DNA from: Candidatus Bathyarchaeota archaeon
GTDB lineage: Archaea > Thermoproteota > Bathyarchaeia > Bathyarchaeales > Bathycorpusculaceae
Direction of reading: 5' to 3'
NCBI GenBank assembly: GCA_026014725.1
Contig: JAOZHV010000059.1
Span: 186,001 to 250,000, forward strand
DNA: 64,000 nt
Each line of letters opens with the position of its first letter. Position 1 is the first letter of the stretch. The notes below the pieces were generated by a model. The model had not been told where the DNA came from, made no database searches, and was given only the letters and a program-made list of their open reading frames with translations. Positions 18,810-27,237 of the stretch are shown piece after piece. The position numbers and the translations under genes were made by a program.

Positions 18810-20360
18810 TTAGTTATAATGCCTTTTAAGCGGAATCTCGATTATAAACGTCGTTCCTTCCCCAACAGTGGTTTCGAAGCTTACATTTCCATCCAAGGCT
18901 TCGACTAGCTTCTTCACAACCGCCAAGCCAAATCCTTGACCTTTAGACTTAGTCGTAAACAAAGGCTTGAAAATTCTGCTCTTGACCTCCTCAGTCATAC
19001 CTTTACCAGTGTCTGAGACAGCTATGATTACAGCATTTTCTCTTCGGAAAGCGCTTATGGTGAGGTTGCCACCTTTCTCTTCCATAGCTTGTATGCCGTT
19101 ACGAACAAGATTAACTAATATACGCTTCAAAAACGAAGGGTCAACTTTAAGCATTGGAAACGACTTCTCTATTTTATAGGACACGCTAACGTTTTCGGGC
19201 GCATCTAACTCCGAGAGTACGTCTTGGATTATTTCTTCAAGGCACGTTTCTTGGATAGTTGCAGTTAAGGGTTTAGCGTAATCCTGCAGGTCGGTTACGA
19301 TTTTGTTTATGTACATTGTTTGTTTCTCAATACAGTTAATGCTTGATGTCAAGTTCTTTCTTGCTTCGCACTCAGGCAACCCGTTTATTTCTTCTTTCGC
19401 TAAAAACAACTCGCAAATAATCGTCTGCAACGGATTACGAATATCATGACCAACCATACCTGCGGTTTCGCCAATAGCCGCTAAGCGCTCAACACCTTTC
19501 ATCCTCTCAGTTCGGATTTTTATTACTTCTTCAAGGCGCTTAGCATACTGCTCCAGCGAGTCTTGAAGCTTCCTGCGTTCGGTTACATCTTTCAAAAGCA
19601 CTGATATTCCATCGCCTGTGGGGTAAACTTGAATTTCAAAGAAAAACTCTCCATCACAATTGGGTAGATTGCCAACCCATGTGCGCGGCTTTTTTGAATG
19701 CATAGTGGAAAGAAAAACCTTAACAAACTTTTTTGTCGCTTTACTTTTTCCGAAAACATCAAAATAATGCTTATTCACAGCTTCTTTAATGTCGATTCCA
19801 GTTAGTTTCTCAATTGTCTTATTCCAATAGTTAATCTTTAAACTTGAATCCAACGCAAAGAAGGGGTCAGTGATGCTCTTTGCTATTTTTCTGTACTGCC
19901 TCTCGCTTTGCCTTAGCGCTTGCTCAGTTCTCTTTCGTCCAGTTATGTCTTTGATTATCATTACGAAATGGTCTTTTTCCGGGCAATAAGCGCTAATCGA
20001 AAACCATCTGTTGAGTGCTGGGTAAGCGCTCTCAAACGTTAAACTTTTACCTGTATGGGCTACTTTGCCACATTTTTTAATCCACTTTAACGGTTCACTT
20101 TCCAGTGTGGAAAATAGCTCCGTAGCTTTTCTGCCCACAACAGGTTTATGCAGACGTGCAAGTTTACGACATAGTTTATTCATATCATAAAAAACGTAAT
20201 CCTTAGCGTTTCCAAACTCATCAAAAATGACCTTGCAATAAGCAAACCCGTAATTCATGTGCTCAAATAACCCATCATACACATTTTTACCAAGCGATGT
20301 TAATGTGGAAAGAACCTCATCGCTTAGTTTGGCATCTTGCATTTGAGGCATATCTAACAT
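18810..20360 (-). CDS. Soluble PAS-domain sensor histidine kinase
   Basis: 516 residues without membrane segments, so a cytoplasmic sensor. Two PAS regions (about residues 30-140 and 150-265) precede a HisKA helix with the phospho-acceptor in GMVGHDIRNPLQ, then the N box (LVRNGIQAMEEKGG), G1 (DTGKGM), F (FKPLFTTKSKG) and G2 (GFGLAVV) of the kinase ATPase. No response regulator is adjacent, so the partner is unknown. Confidence 0.92.
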   Translation of the reverse strand: MLDMPQMQDAKLSDEVLSTLTSLGKNVYDGLFEHMNYGFAYCKVIFDEFGNAKDYVFYDMNKLCRKLARLHKPVVGRKATELFSTLESEPLKWIKKCGKVAHTGKSLTFESAYPALNRWFSISAYCPEKDHFVMIIKDITGRKRTEQALRQSERQYRKIAKSITDPFFALDSSLKINYWNKTIEKLTGIDIKEAVNKHYFDVFGKSKATKKFVKVFLSTMHSKKPRTWVGNLPNCDGEFFFEIQVYPTGDGISVLLKDVTERRKLQDSLEQYAKRLEEVIKIRTERMKGVERLAAIGETAGMVGHDIRNPLQTIICELFLAKEEINGLPECEARKNLTSSINCIEKQTMYINKIVTDLQDYAKPLTATIQETCLEEIIQDVLSELDAPENVSVSYKIEKSFPMLKVDPSFLKRILVNLVRNGIQAMEEKGGNLTISAFRRENAVIIAVSDTGKGMTEEVKSRIFKPLFTTKSKGQGFGLAVVKKLVEALDGNVSFETTVGEGTTFIIEIPLKRHYN

Positions 20361-20584
20361 CCAAATCCTTCTCCATTTTTAAGCAAAGAAGCACTCTACA
20401 ATTAGACCTACACAGCTCTCCTGAATTAGCTGTACAACCTACTTATCACTAGTAATACAGGGTTCATTAAGCTTTTCTCTTAACGAAACTTGTCAATAAC
20501 AAGCCAAACGTCTCCATTGTCCATGTTATTTTTTACATAATCGGAGTAACATTCAAAAGCGACCCTTACGCAAACATTAGAATA

Positions 20585-21217
20585 ATGATACCTGTTCTGA
20601 ACGTTAATTGGCAAAGCCTACCATCCGACTACTCGCCTAGCGAACGCGATGCAGACGTGCTGGCACTCATCGAAAACGAAGACTTAGCCACGTTCACGTT
20701 TGATGGCCTCAAACGCAGAACAGGTTTACATCCAGAAACACTCTCACGCATCCTGAACCGACTGGAGCAGGAAGGCATCATCAAAAAAGAACATGAAGGC
20801 TACCGTGTAACCCCAAAAATAACTAAACTGAAACTGCATCAGCCAAGCAAAGAAACACCTACAACCCCGCTCATACAAACTTTCTTGCCCTCAGACTTAA
20901 TTACGCCACAGCTTATTTTGGGGCTTAAGGGCAAATGGTTCGGCTTGCTCCGCTGGGTAGGCATTTCTGAAAACGCTCAAGGCGTCACGCTAAAATGGAT
21001 AACCGAGGACGGTGGAATCCAAATATCCGCCCACATCCAAGGCACAGCCCTAAACATTGAAGCCAAATTCTTAACCAACAACAACCTCAACTTGGCACTG
21101 AAAGCTTCCTACCAACTGATGTCCCTCATCGGCAGACTGTGCATAACTTCGCAGTCACAAAGACATGCCGTAGCCCGAAACGTAGCTTACTTTGGCGACT
21201 TTATGTTGCCATCATAA
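20585..21217 (+). CDS. Winged-helix transcriptional regulator
   Basis: 210 residues. Residues 20-80 form a winged helix: ERDADVLALIENEDLATFTFDGLKRR, then GLHPETLSRILNRLEQEGI and KKEHEGYRV. The C-terminal 110 residues are beta-rich with no family recognised; they could bind a ligand or dimerise. It precedes the HtrA-like gene on the same strand and may control it. Confidence 0.7.
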   Translation: MIPVLNVNWQSLPSDYSPSERDADVLALIENEDLATFTFDGLKRRTGLHPETLSRILNRLEQEGIIKKEHEGYRVTPKITKLKLHQPSKETPTTPLIQTFLPSDLITPQLILGLKGKWFGLLRWVGISENAQGVTLKWITEDGGIQISAHIQGTALNIEAKFLTNNNLNLALKASYQLMSLIGRLCITSQSQRHAVARNVAYFGDFMLPS

Positions 21218-21279
21218 GTTTGTGACTAACTATGGGCATTCCTTAGTCAACAAATACTATTTTGCCCATTTAGTCTTCT

Positions 21280-22218
21280 GTGAAAAATATGACTCAACTA
21301 GTTAACTCACTTGAAATCCTAAAATCAGTCTCAGAAGCAACCAGCAACCTAATCAAAAAAGCTTCAGAATCAGTGGTGGCAGTAAAAGCGCAGATGTCAC
21401 GGGGCACAGGCGTGGTTTTAACCAGAGACGGTTACATCGTCACCTGCAACCACGTTCTTGCAGGATGCAACACCGTCAAAATAGGACAAGGAGAGAAAAC
21501 GCTTAACGCAAAAATCGTGGGCATCGACCCATACAACGACATAGCCTTACTTAAGGCAGAGAGAGGCGAATTCACACCCATAGAAATGGGCGATTCAGAA
21601 AAACTAAACGTAGGACAATACGTTTTAGCATTAGCTAACCCATTCAACCGCCAGCAACCAACCGCCACCAGCGGCATGGTCACAAGCGTAAACAGCACTC
21701 TGCGCGGATGGCGCGGAACACACATGGAAAACATCATCGCCACCGACGCCCAGCTAAACCCAGGCTTCAGCGGCGGGCCACTCATTGATGTTGATGGCAA
21801 ACTCATCGGCATAAACACTGCTTACGTTTGGCAAAGAGGCATCGCCATACCTATAAACAAAGTCAAAACCATAGCTGACCGCTTAATGACTGGACGCAGC
21901 GCTCAACGCGGATACTTGGGCATAATCGCTAACACAGTTGCCATACCGCAAGAAATCGCTGACCAAATCGGCTTAGATCAAGAAACAGGCGTCATGATAT
22001 TCTCAGTCGAACCAGACTCCCCAGCACGCAAGGCAGGATTAGCCATGGGTGATGTGATAGTCAAATTCAACGGCAAACCCGTCAACGACTTCTACGACCT
22101 GCCAAGCCTGCTCGCTGAAGACGTAATCGGCAAAGAAACCAAACTAACCATCATACGCAGAGAAAAACTCCTCGAAGGCACAATTACTCCAGCAACTTAC
22201 GGAGGCGAAGAAGACTGA
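21280..22218 (+). CDS. HtrA/Deg-like serine protease with PDZ domain, apparently cytoplasmic
   Basis: 312 residues. Trypsin-like domain with the triad in order: His in CNHVL, Asp in DPYNDIALLK, Ser in NPGFSGGPL. A PDZ domain follows from about residue 215 (YLGI..., GVMIFSVEPDSPARKAGLAMGDVIV). Start is GTG at 21280 or ATG nine bases on. No signal peptide or membrane segment is seen, unlike most bacterial DegP/DegS, so it probably acts on misfolded proteins inside the cell. Confidence 0.93.
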   Translation: MKNMTQLVNSLEILKSVSEATSNLIKKASESVVAVKAQMSRGTGVVLTRDGYIVTCNHVLAGCNTVKIGQGEKTLNAKIVGIDPYNDIALLKAERGEFTPIEMGDSEKLNVGQYVLALANPFNRQQPTATSGMVTSVNSTLRGWRGTHMENIIATDAQLNPGFSGGPLIDVDGKLIGINTAYVWQRGIAIPINKVKTIADRLMTGRSAQRGYLGIIANTVAIPQEIADQIGLDQETGVMIFSVEPDSPARKAGLAMGDVIVKFNGKPVNDFYDLPSLLAEDVIGKETKLTIIRREKLLEGTITPATYGGEED

Positions 22219-22364
22219 TTAGCAAAATTCCCTTAGAACTTGAACCGCCCTCACCGATGTCGCCGCCGCCACTGCGCAGACGCCCCAGCCCGATGCCGCA
22301 AATCAGCATGACCCCAACCGAAAAGCCAACGCTCAGACTATTCTTAAACGAACGATGGAACTAA
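22215..22364 (+). CDS. Possible small Pro/Arg-rich protein after the HtrA gene
   Basis: A 49-codon frame overlaps the end of the protease gene and runs to TAA at 22362. It reads ISKIPLELEPPSPMSPPP, then LRRRPSPMPQISMTP and RLFLNERWN. GGAGG at 22201-22205 fits initiation near CTG 22215 or ATT 22218; the first in-frame ATG is at 22257 (35 codons). The composition looks coding, but the start is non-standard and no homologue is recognised. Confidence 0.35.
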   Translation: MISKIPLELEPPSPMSPPPLRRRPSPMPQISMTPTEKPTLRLFLNERWN

Positions 22365-22381
22365 ACCCAACAACTTTTTCT

Positions 22382-23404
22382 TTAGGCTTCTTTAACTGCT
22401 TTAACAGTTCGCTTTAACAATAATTCCGCTACTTCTTGGCTTGGCCAGCTTCCTAAGCCGCAGTCAGGCCCCGTAAACGTCATGCGCTCGCCATATTTTT
22501 CTTTAGCAAACCTGTAGCGTTTTTTTATGGTTTCCACTGTTTCAACCAACTGTTCATTTGTTGGTTTTGTGATGCCTCTCTCGTAGAGTTCAGCCCATAT
22601 GGTGTCGATGTCTGTTCGGGTGATGCCGACGCGGATTTGTTTGTCTGCCTTCTCAAGCATGCTTTTTGATACAGCTTCTATGTTTTTTGGGGAGGCGCCG
22701 TACTCAAACGATAAAACATCAAGCCCCCTAACAGGAAGTAAATCGTGAATTGCTGTGCTGAAGTGAAGATGAATCTGTTTGATTGGTCCTTGAAAGTTAT
22801 AGGCTGTTTCAAGCGTTTCACGAATCAAGTCAGGTGTCGCTGAAAGGTTGGTGTGTCCAAGGCTGGGTTCATCTATGGAAACCACTTTGGTTTCTATGTA
22901 CTTGTTATTTAAGATGGAATTCTTCGCAAAGCGGTTTATCGTTTGGGCAATCCCATCCAACACATCTGGGAAAGCTGTTGTCCCAACCTGTTGCAGGTAC
23001 TGTTCGATTGCGCCAAAAATGGAAACCCGCAACTGAATTTTCTTGCCGAATTCTTCGCTTAGCTTTTTTGCTTCTTGGTTAATGACGTATATTTCTGGCA
23101 GAACGGCTTTTTCTTGGTCAACAATAAAAGAGCCCTTTTCCATCGCGATGTGAATCATGTCGCCGACTTGTCTTATTCCACTGTATTGCTGAGGAAAGTT
23201 GACGACGTCAAGACCTGAAGCAATTTTTTTCTTAAACGAATCGATGACAATTGAGCAGAAGTTTCTTTGGATGAATTCGTCTTTTGAGGGGTCTTTGCCG
23301 TTGATTATGGCTTGTCTTGCAAGTTGATAAGCTTCGCTGAAGCGGTCTCTGTTTGTGTTGGGCGGCAACGGGAAGCTGCCTATGTCGTCGATTAAGGTTT
23401 CCAT
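22382..23404 (-). CDS. MetE-like cobalamin-independent methionine synthase core
   Basis: 340 residues, the length of archaeal core MetE proteins that lack the N-terminal half of bacterial MetE. The N-terminus DDIGSFPLPPN, SIDEPSLGH in the middle and TGPDCGLGSWPS near the C-terminus with a putative Zn-ligand Cys match the UROD/MetE superfamily; LHFS supplies a likely His. Such proteins transfer a methyl group to homocysteine from a methylcorrinoid or unknown donor in archaea. The donor here is not inferable. Confidence 0.8.
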   Translation of the reverse strand: METLIDDIGSFPLPPNTNRDRFSEAYQLARQAIINGKDPSKDEFIQRNFCSIVIDSFKKKIASGLDVVNFPQQYSGIRQVGDMIHIAMEKGSFIVDQEKAVLPEIYVINQEAKKLSEEFGKKIQLRVSIFGAIEQYLQQVGTTAFPDVLDGIAQTINRFAKNSILNNKYIETKVVSIDEPSLGHTNLSATPDLIRETLETAYNFQGPIKQIHLHFSTAIHDLLPVRGLDVLSFEYGASPKNIEAVSKSMLEKADKQIRVGITRTDIDTIWAELYERGITKPTNEQLVETVETIKKRYRFAKEKYGERMTFTGPDCGLGSWPSQEVAELLLKRTVKAVKEA

Positions 23405-23466
23405 ACAAGCTATTGAGTCGAGAAAAGTCTATTAAAGCTAATCCTACCATTAAACCGCTGAAAGGT

Positions 23467-23913
23467 ATGAAATCAACAACTGAAAATTGTATATTCTGCA
23501 AAATCATCCGCAGAGAGGCACATGCAAGTATAGTTTACGAGGACGAGCAAGTCATTGCTTTTTTGAGTAACCACCCTGTTAATGTGGGGCACACGCTGGT
23601 GGTTCCCAAAAAACATTATGTGAATATTTTCGATATTCCAGAGGACGAAGCCGCCTACCTGTACAAAATAACAAAGAGAATAGCTCATACCGTCAAAGAC
23701 GCAACAGATGTTGCTGGCATCCGAATCGTGCAGAATAACGGTGAAGCCGCTGGTCAAGTAATTTTTCACTTGCATGTCCACATTATCCCGATGAAACCAC
23801 ACAATCAAAATAGTCATGATGGCGCTTACCGCGACAAGACAAAACCCCGAAGCAGCGAAGAACTGGAAAGCGACGCAGAAAAAATAAGACACGCCCTCAT
23901 GCGACCTAATTGA
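23467..23913 (+). CDS. HIT-family nucleotide hydrolase/transferase
   Basis: About 148 residues from ATG at 23467 (MKSTTENCIFCKII), preceded by AAAGGT; the frame extends further upstream but overlaps the divergent MetE-like gene. The HIT motif is HLHVHIIP, and CIFCKII with later residues suggests a zinc site typical of Hint-like proteins. HIT proteins cleave nucleoside phosphoramidates or AppppA-type compounds. Confidence 0.93.
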   Translation: MKSTTENCIFCKIIRREAHASIVYEDEQVIAFLSNHPVNVGHTLVVPKKHYVNIFDIPEDEAAYLYKITKRIAHTVKDATDVAGIRIVQNNGEAAGQVIFHLHVHIIPMKPHNQNSHDGAYRDKTKPRSSEELESDAEKIRHALMRPN

Positions 23914-23982
23914 GTGCAAATGATGCTTATCAGAACAAGTTTTAATACAGTTCCATAACAAAGTAACACTCAGGTGTGTTCC

Positions 23983-25260
23983 ATGGCTGAGTCAGAAGAA
24001 GAAATTTACTCAATTATGTTCACATCGCTTAAGCATCCAGTTCGCCGCAAAATCCTGCGAATGCTTGCCGACAAACCTATGACTTTCATGGAACTGGTTG
24101 AGTACATCGGCCTCTCCAGCTCACACTTGACTTACCATTTGGAAAGTCTCGGCGAACTTGTCTTTAAAATTGAGGATGGCAGATACAAGCTCTCAAGCTT
24201 TGGTTATGCTACCGTCACAGCCATGAAAGGCGTGGAAGAAGCGCCCGAAATCGAAGTTAAACGCCGCATAAAGCTTCCTTTCAGGTGGAAATCTATAATT
24301 GCAACGTTGTTGGTTGCTGTTGTGCTTTTGGCAACTTTTTCTGCATTGCAATTTGCGGCTTTAAATCAAGTCACAGCCAACCAAAACAAATTGATAGCGG
24401 AAAATCAGCAGTTGCTGTCATGGGGTTTAGGCACAAATAAAGTCGCCACCCTACTTCGCGATGTTGCTCAAATTGACACAACCAAATACAAGATTACTTT
24501 GTTGAGTAACACGGTTGAGCAGCGGCAAGACTTCAATGTTGCGGAAGAACTTTTAAAATACTCCCTAACCAGCCCCACAAGCAACTTAGACGCAAGCTTC
24601 CGCTTCCGAGACAACCACCTCTCACGCTACCAACTCAACCCAATCGAAAGCCAGCCAATCTACACCAGAACCCAACCAGGAGATGTTTTGGAAAATGCTA
24701 AAGCAACGCTTAGCCGATACAGAGACTACTCAGGCGATGCGTACCTTGACCAGATGGCTAACCTGATAGTGCAAGTTAACCAACTTGAAAACACTGAAGT
24801 AACAGAGGGCAACATGAAACTTAAAATCACTATTGTAGGCGGCACTGTTGACTTTCTTTGGATGTACACGGATAAGGGCATTGATTTCTCAGCTAAAAGC
24901 CTGCGCATGACCTTTCAAAGCAACATCCTAACTACCTTAACGGATGGGTACTTCCTCTTTACCATCGGCAACACTAACCTTGCAATCAGCCAAGACCAAG
25001 CCGTAACCATCGCCAAAAACCACGTTAAAACCTTAACGTGGAACATAGACGGTAAACAAACCAGCGGCTTTAACGCTCAAGACACGCCAGTTTCAGTGGA
25101 GCTTTTGCCTCATCCGAGGGGTGATTCAGTTGCGCTTGTTCCTTATTGGTACGTGGTACTGAGGCTTGATAAAGTGTACGCTGGCGGCATAAACATAGTA
25201 ACTGTCGGCGTTTACGCTGACACCGGAGAAATCGCTGACGTCCAGATGCTAAGCGGCTAA
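23983..25260 (+). CDS. Membrane-anchored winged-helix regulator with extracytoplasmic domain
   Basis: About 425 residues from ATG at 23983. The N-terminal 80 residues form an ArsR-like winged helix (HPVRRKILRMLADKPMTFME, SSHLTYHLESLGEL). One membrane helix near residue 110 (IIATLLVAVVLLATFSALQF) is followed by about 300 residues, probably outside the cell. DNA-binding inside plus sensor outside suggests one-component signalling. Sensor domain and target unknown. Confidence 0.75.
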   Translation: MAESEEEIYSIMFTSLKHPVRRKILRMLADKPMTFMELVEYIGLSSSHLTYHLESLGELVFKIEDGRYKLSSFGYATVTAMKGVEEAPEIEVKRRIKLPFRWKSIIATLLVAVVLLATFSALQFAALNQVTANQNKLIAENQQLLSWGLGTNKVATLLRDVAQIDTTKYKITLLSNTVEQRQDFNVAEELLKYSLTSPTSNLDASFRFRDNHLSRYQLNPIESQPIYTRTQPGDVLENAKATLSRYRDYSGDAYLDQMANLIVQVNQLENTEVTEGNMKLKITIVGGTVDFLWMYTDKGIDFSAKSLRMTFQSNILTTLTDGYFLFTIGNTNLAISQDQAVTIAKNHVKTLTWNIDGKQTSGFNAQDTPVSVELLPHPRGDSVALVPYWYVVLRLDKVYAGGINIVTVGVYADTGEIADVQMLSG

Positions 25261-25800
25261 AACCGCGACGTAACAGTTCACGTTTTCCTCATCCACGAAA
25301 GAAACCAGTCGCAAGCCCGAATCCTCTAAAACATCCATGAAAACCTCAAGCGGAAAAGCCTTCTTTAACCCCGTTACCACAAGCCACCCGTTGTTTTTTG
25401 CAACCCTTTTTAGCTCATCAAGTGTCTGTGTGGGTTTAGGCAGGTTCTGAAGCACCGTAAAAGCGAAAACAGCCCCAAAAAAGCTGTCTCTAAAAGGCAG
25501 GTGGTCAGCGTCAGCCTGCACAACAAACACGTTACTCAAAGCCTTCGTCTGTTCTTTTGCCAAAAGCAACAGTTTACGGGAAATGTCCACACCAATAATC
25601 AGGCTTGCTCGCATGGCAACTTCGCCAAAGAAAAGTCCTGAACCACAGCCCACATCTAAGACAAAAGCATTTTCAATATTGATGCTTTGCAGTGCTTTTT
25701 GATATTTCATTTTCTGTTCTTGTGCGTATCGCTCCTCGTAAATGTCTGCTGTTGTGTCGTAACGTTGCATTATTTTGCGCTTGCTTTTCCATGCTGACAA
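25249..25800 (-). CDS. Class I SAM-dependent methyltransferase
   Basis: 183 residues. Motif I is VLDVGCGSGLFFGE, followed by IGVDISRKLL, VVQADADHLPFRDSFFG and FTVLQNLP, as in Methyltransf_11 enzymes acting on small molecules or lipids. MQRYDTTADIYEERY at the N-terminus is the usual cap of this group. It overlaps the preceding regulator gene by 12 bases convergently. Substrate unknown. Confidence 0.85.
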   Translation of the reverse strand: MSAWKSKRKIMQRYDTTADIYEERYAQEQKMKYQKALQSINIENAFVLDVGCGSGLFFGEVAMRASLIIGVDISRKLLLLAKEQTKALSNVFVVQADADHLPFRDSFFGAVFAFTVLQNLPKPTQTLDELKRVAKNNGWLVVTGLKKAFPLEVFMDVLEDSGLRLVSFVDEENVNCYVAVLAA

Positions 25801-25859
25801 TGCCTGTGCCTTCGAGAACTCTTATGTACCATTGGCTAATTAATAGTTGGCTGAACCAG

Positions 25860-26657
25860 ATGCAGCAACCAAACAAAATTACGGTACTCACAGAGCCAAC
25901 GTTAGCGGAAGCGGCAAGGCTTATTGAGAAAGCTTTCTCGCAGAGAAAAACCCTCATCGTTGCTGGCACGTGTAGCGTGCGTTATGTCGGCAGAGCAAAC
26001 TCAACGCTTGAACTCGGCGAACGCCTCTTAATAATAAAGTCAGATGGCGCGCTTCTTGTTCACCGCCCCGTGGGGTATGAACCTGTGAATTGGCAGCCGC
26101 AGGGAAGCGTCTTTCACGTTACGTTAGGCGAGGAAAATCTTGAGGTGCATGCGGTCAGGCAGAAGCCCAGAGAAAACGTAAAAATCCGTTTCAACAGTGT
26201 CCTTATGGTTTCAGCTTTGAGTTTGGATGATTCAGGCGAGTTTTTGCTTCATGCCAGCGAAGTAGACATGCACAGATCTATTCTGATTAAGCCTTCACTT
26301 TTTGAGGAGGGATTCAAGCCAATCAGTTATGAAAAGAAAGTGGAGCCTGGCTTTGTGGACGTTTACGGAGTGGACAAGAATGGCAAGCTCGTGGTGATAG
26401 AGGTGAAGCGTAAAACCGCCAGCAAAGAAGCCGTCCTGCAGCTTGCCCGCTACATCGAGGCGATAAAGGAAAAAGCCAACCGTGAACTCCGCGGCGTGTT
26501 GGTTGCGCCTAGTTTGGGTAAAGATGTGCAGCGGTTGCTTGTGACGATGGGGTTAGAGTTTAAGGCGTTGGACCCAAAAGAGTGCGCTCAGGTACTCAAA
26601 AAGGCGGAGAATGCACGGCTGGAGAAATTTTTCGGAGATTCAGTTGGGAAGCCTTAA
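25860..26657 (+). CDS. nucS: Endonuclease NucS
   Basis: About 265 residues from ATG at 25860 (MQQPNKITVLTEPTLAEA); TAATTAATA about 20 bases upstream suggests leaderless transcription. The N-terminal dimer/DNA-binding domain has RYVGRANSTLELGERLLIIK, and the C-terminal RecB-like nuclease has GFVDVYGVDKNGKLVVIEVK with D, E-x-K and LARYIEAI. NucS/EndoMS nicks both strands at G-containing mismatches; archaea generally use it in place of MutS/MutL. Confidence 0.93.
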   Translation: MQQPNKITVLTEPTLAEAARLIEKAFSQRKTLIVAGTCSVRYVGRANSTLELGERLLIIKSDGALLVHRPVGYEPVNWQPQGSVFHVTLGEENLEVHAVRQKPRENVKIRFNSVLMVSALSLDDSGEFLLHASEVDMHRSILIKPSLFEEGFKPISYEKKVEPGFVDVYGVDKNGKLVVIEVKRKTASKEAVLQLARYIEAIKEKANRELRGVLVAPSLGKDVQRLLVTMGLEFKALDPKECAQVLKKAENARLEKFFGDSVGKP

Positions 26658-26694
26658 ATTATTCCCTTGCTTTTGGCTTGTTTGGAGTGTGTAA

Positions 26695-27237
26695 ATGTTG
26701 AATTTGTGGAAAAGTATCCCAGCGGGCGATAATCCGCCTGAACTACTAAACATGGTTATCGAAGTCATGAGCGGTTCTCGGGACAAGTACGAGTACAAAT
26801 CTGATTGGGAAGCCTTCGTTTTAGACCGCATTATCCCTTCCTCAGTTGTGTTTCCAGTTGAATACGGATTTGTCCCTAGAACATGGTACATTGACGACGA
26901 CCCATTGGACATTATGACCTTGTCCTTTGAGCCCCTAGAAGTTGCCAGCATTGCCAAGGTACGTGTGATTGGCGCTTTAATGATGGAAGACGAGAAAGGA
27001 CCAGACGCGAAAATTCTCTCAGTGCTTGTAAACGACGCACGCTTCGAAGGATACAACGACATATCTGACATACATAAGCATGAGCTGGTTGAAATTCAAG
27101 AGTTCTTTGAAACTTACAAGCGGCTTGAACCTCACAAGTGGACTAAAGTAAAAGGTTGGAAGAACCAAAAGGAAGCCAAAGCCATCGTCGCTGAGGCGAT
27201 GGAAAGATACCTCAAGCTTGCTGGCGATAGGCCGTAA
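26695..27237 (+). CDS. ppa: Inorganic pyrophosphatase (family I)
   Basis: 180 residues, soluble. Family I signatures: KYEYKSDWEAFVLDR, VEYGFVPRTWYIDDDPLDIMT (metal-binding acids) and DEKGPDAKILSV. The usual DGDPLD is DDDPLD here, a minor variant. It hydrolyses pyrophosphate from biosynthesis. It overlaps the sugar-dehydrogenase 3' end by about 26 bases on the opposite strand. Confidence 0.94.
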   Translation: MLNLWKSIPAGDNPPELLNMVIEVMSGSRDKYEYKSDWEAFVLDRIIPSSVVFPVEYGFVPRTWYIDDDPLDIMTLSFEPLEVASIAKVRVIGALMMEDEKGPDAKILSVLVNDARFEGYNDISDIHKHELVEIQEFFETYKRLEPHKWTKVKGWKNQKEAKAIVAEAMERYLKLAGDRP

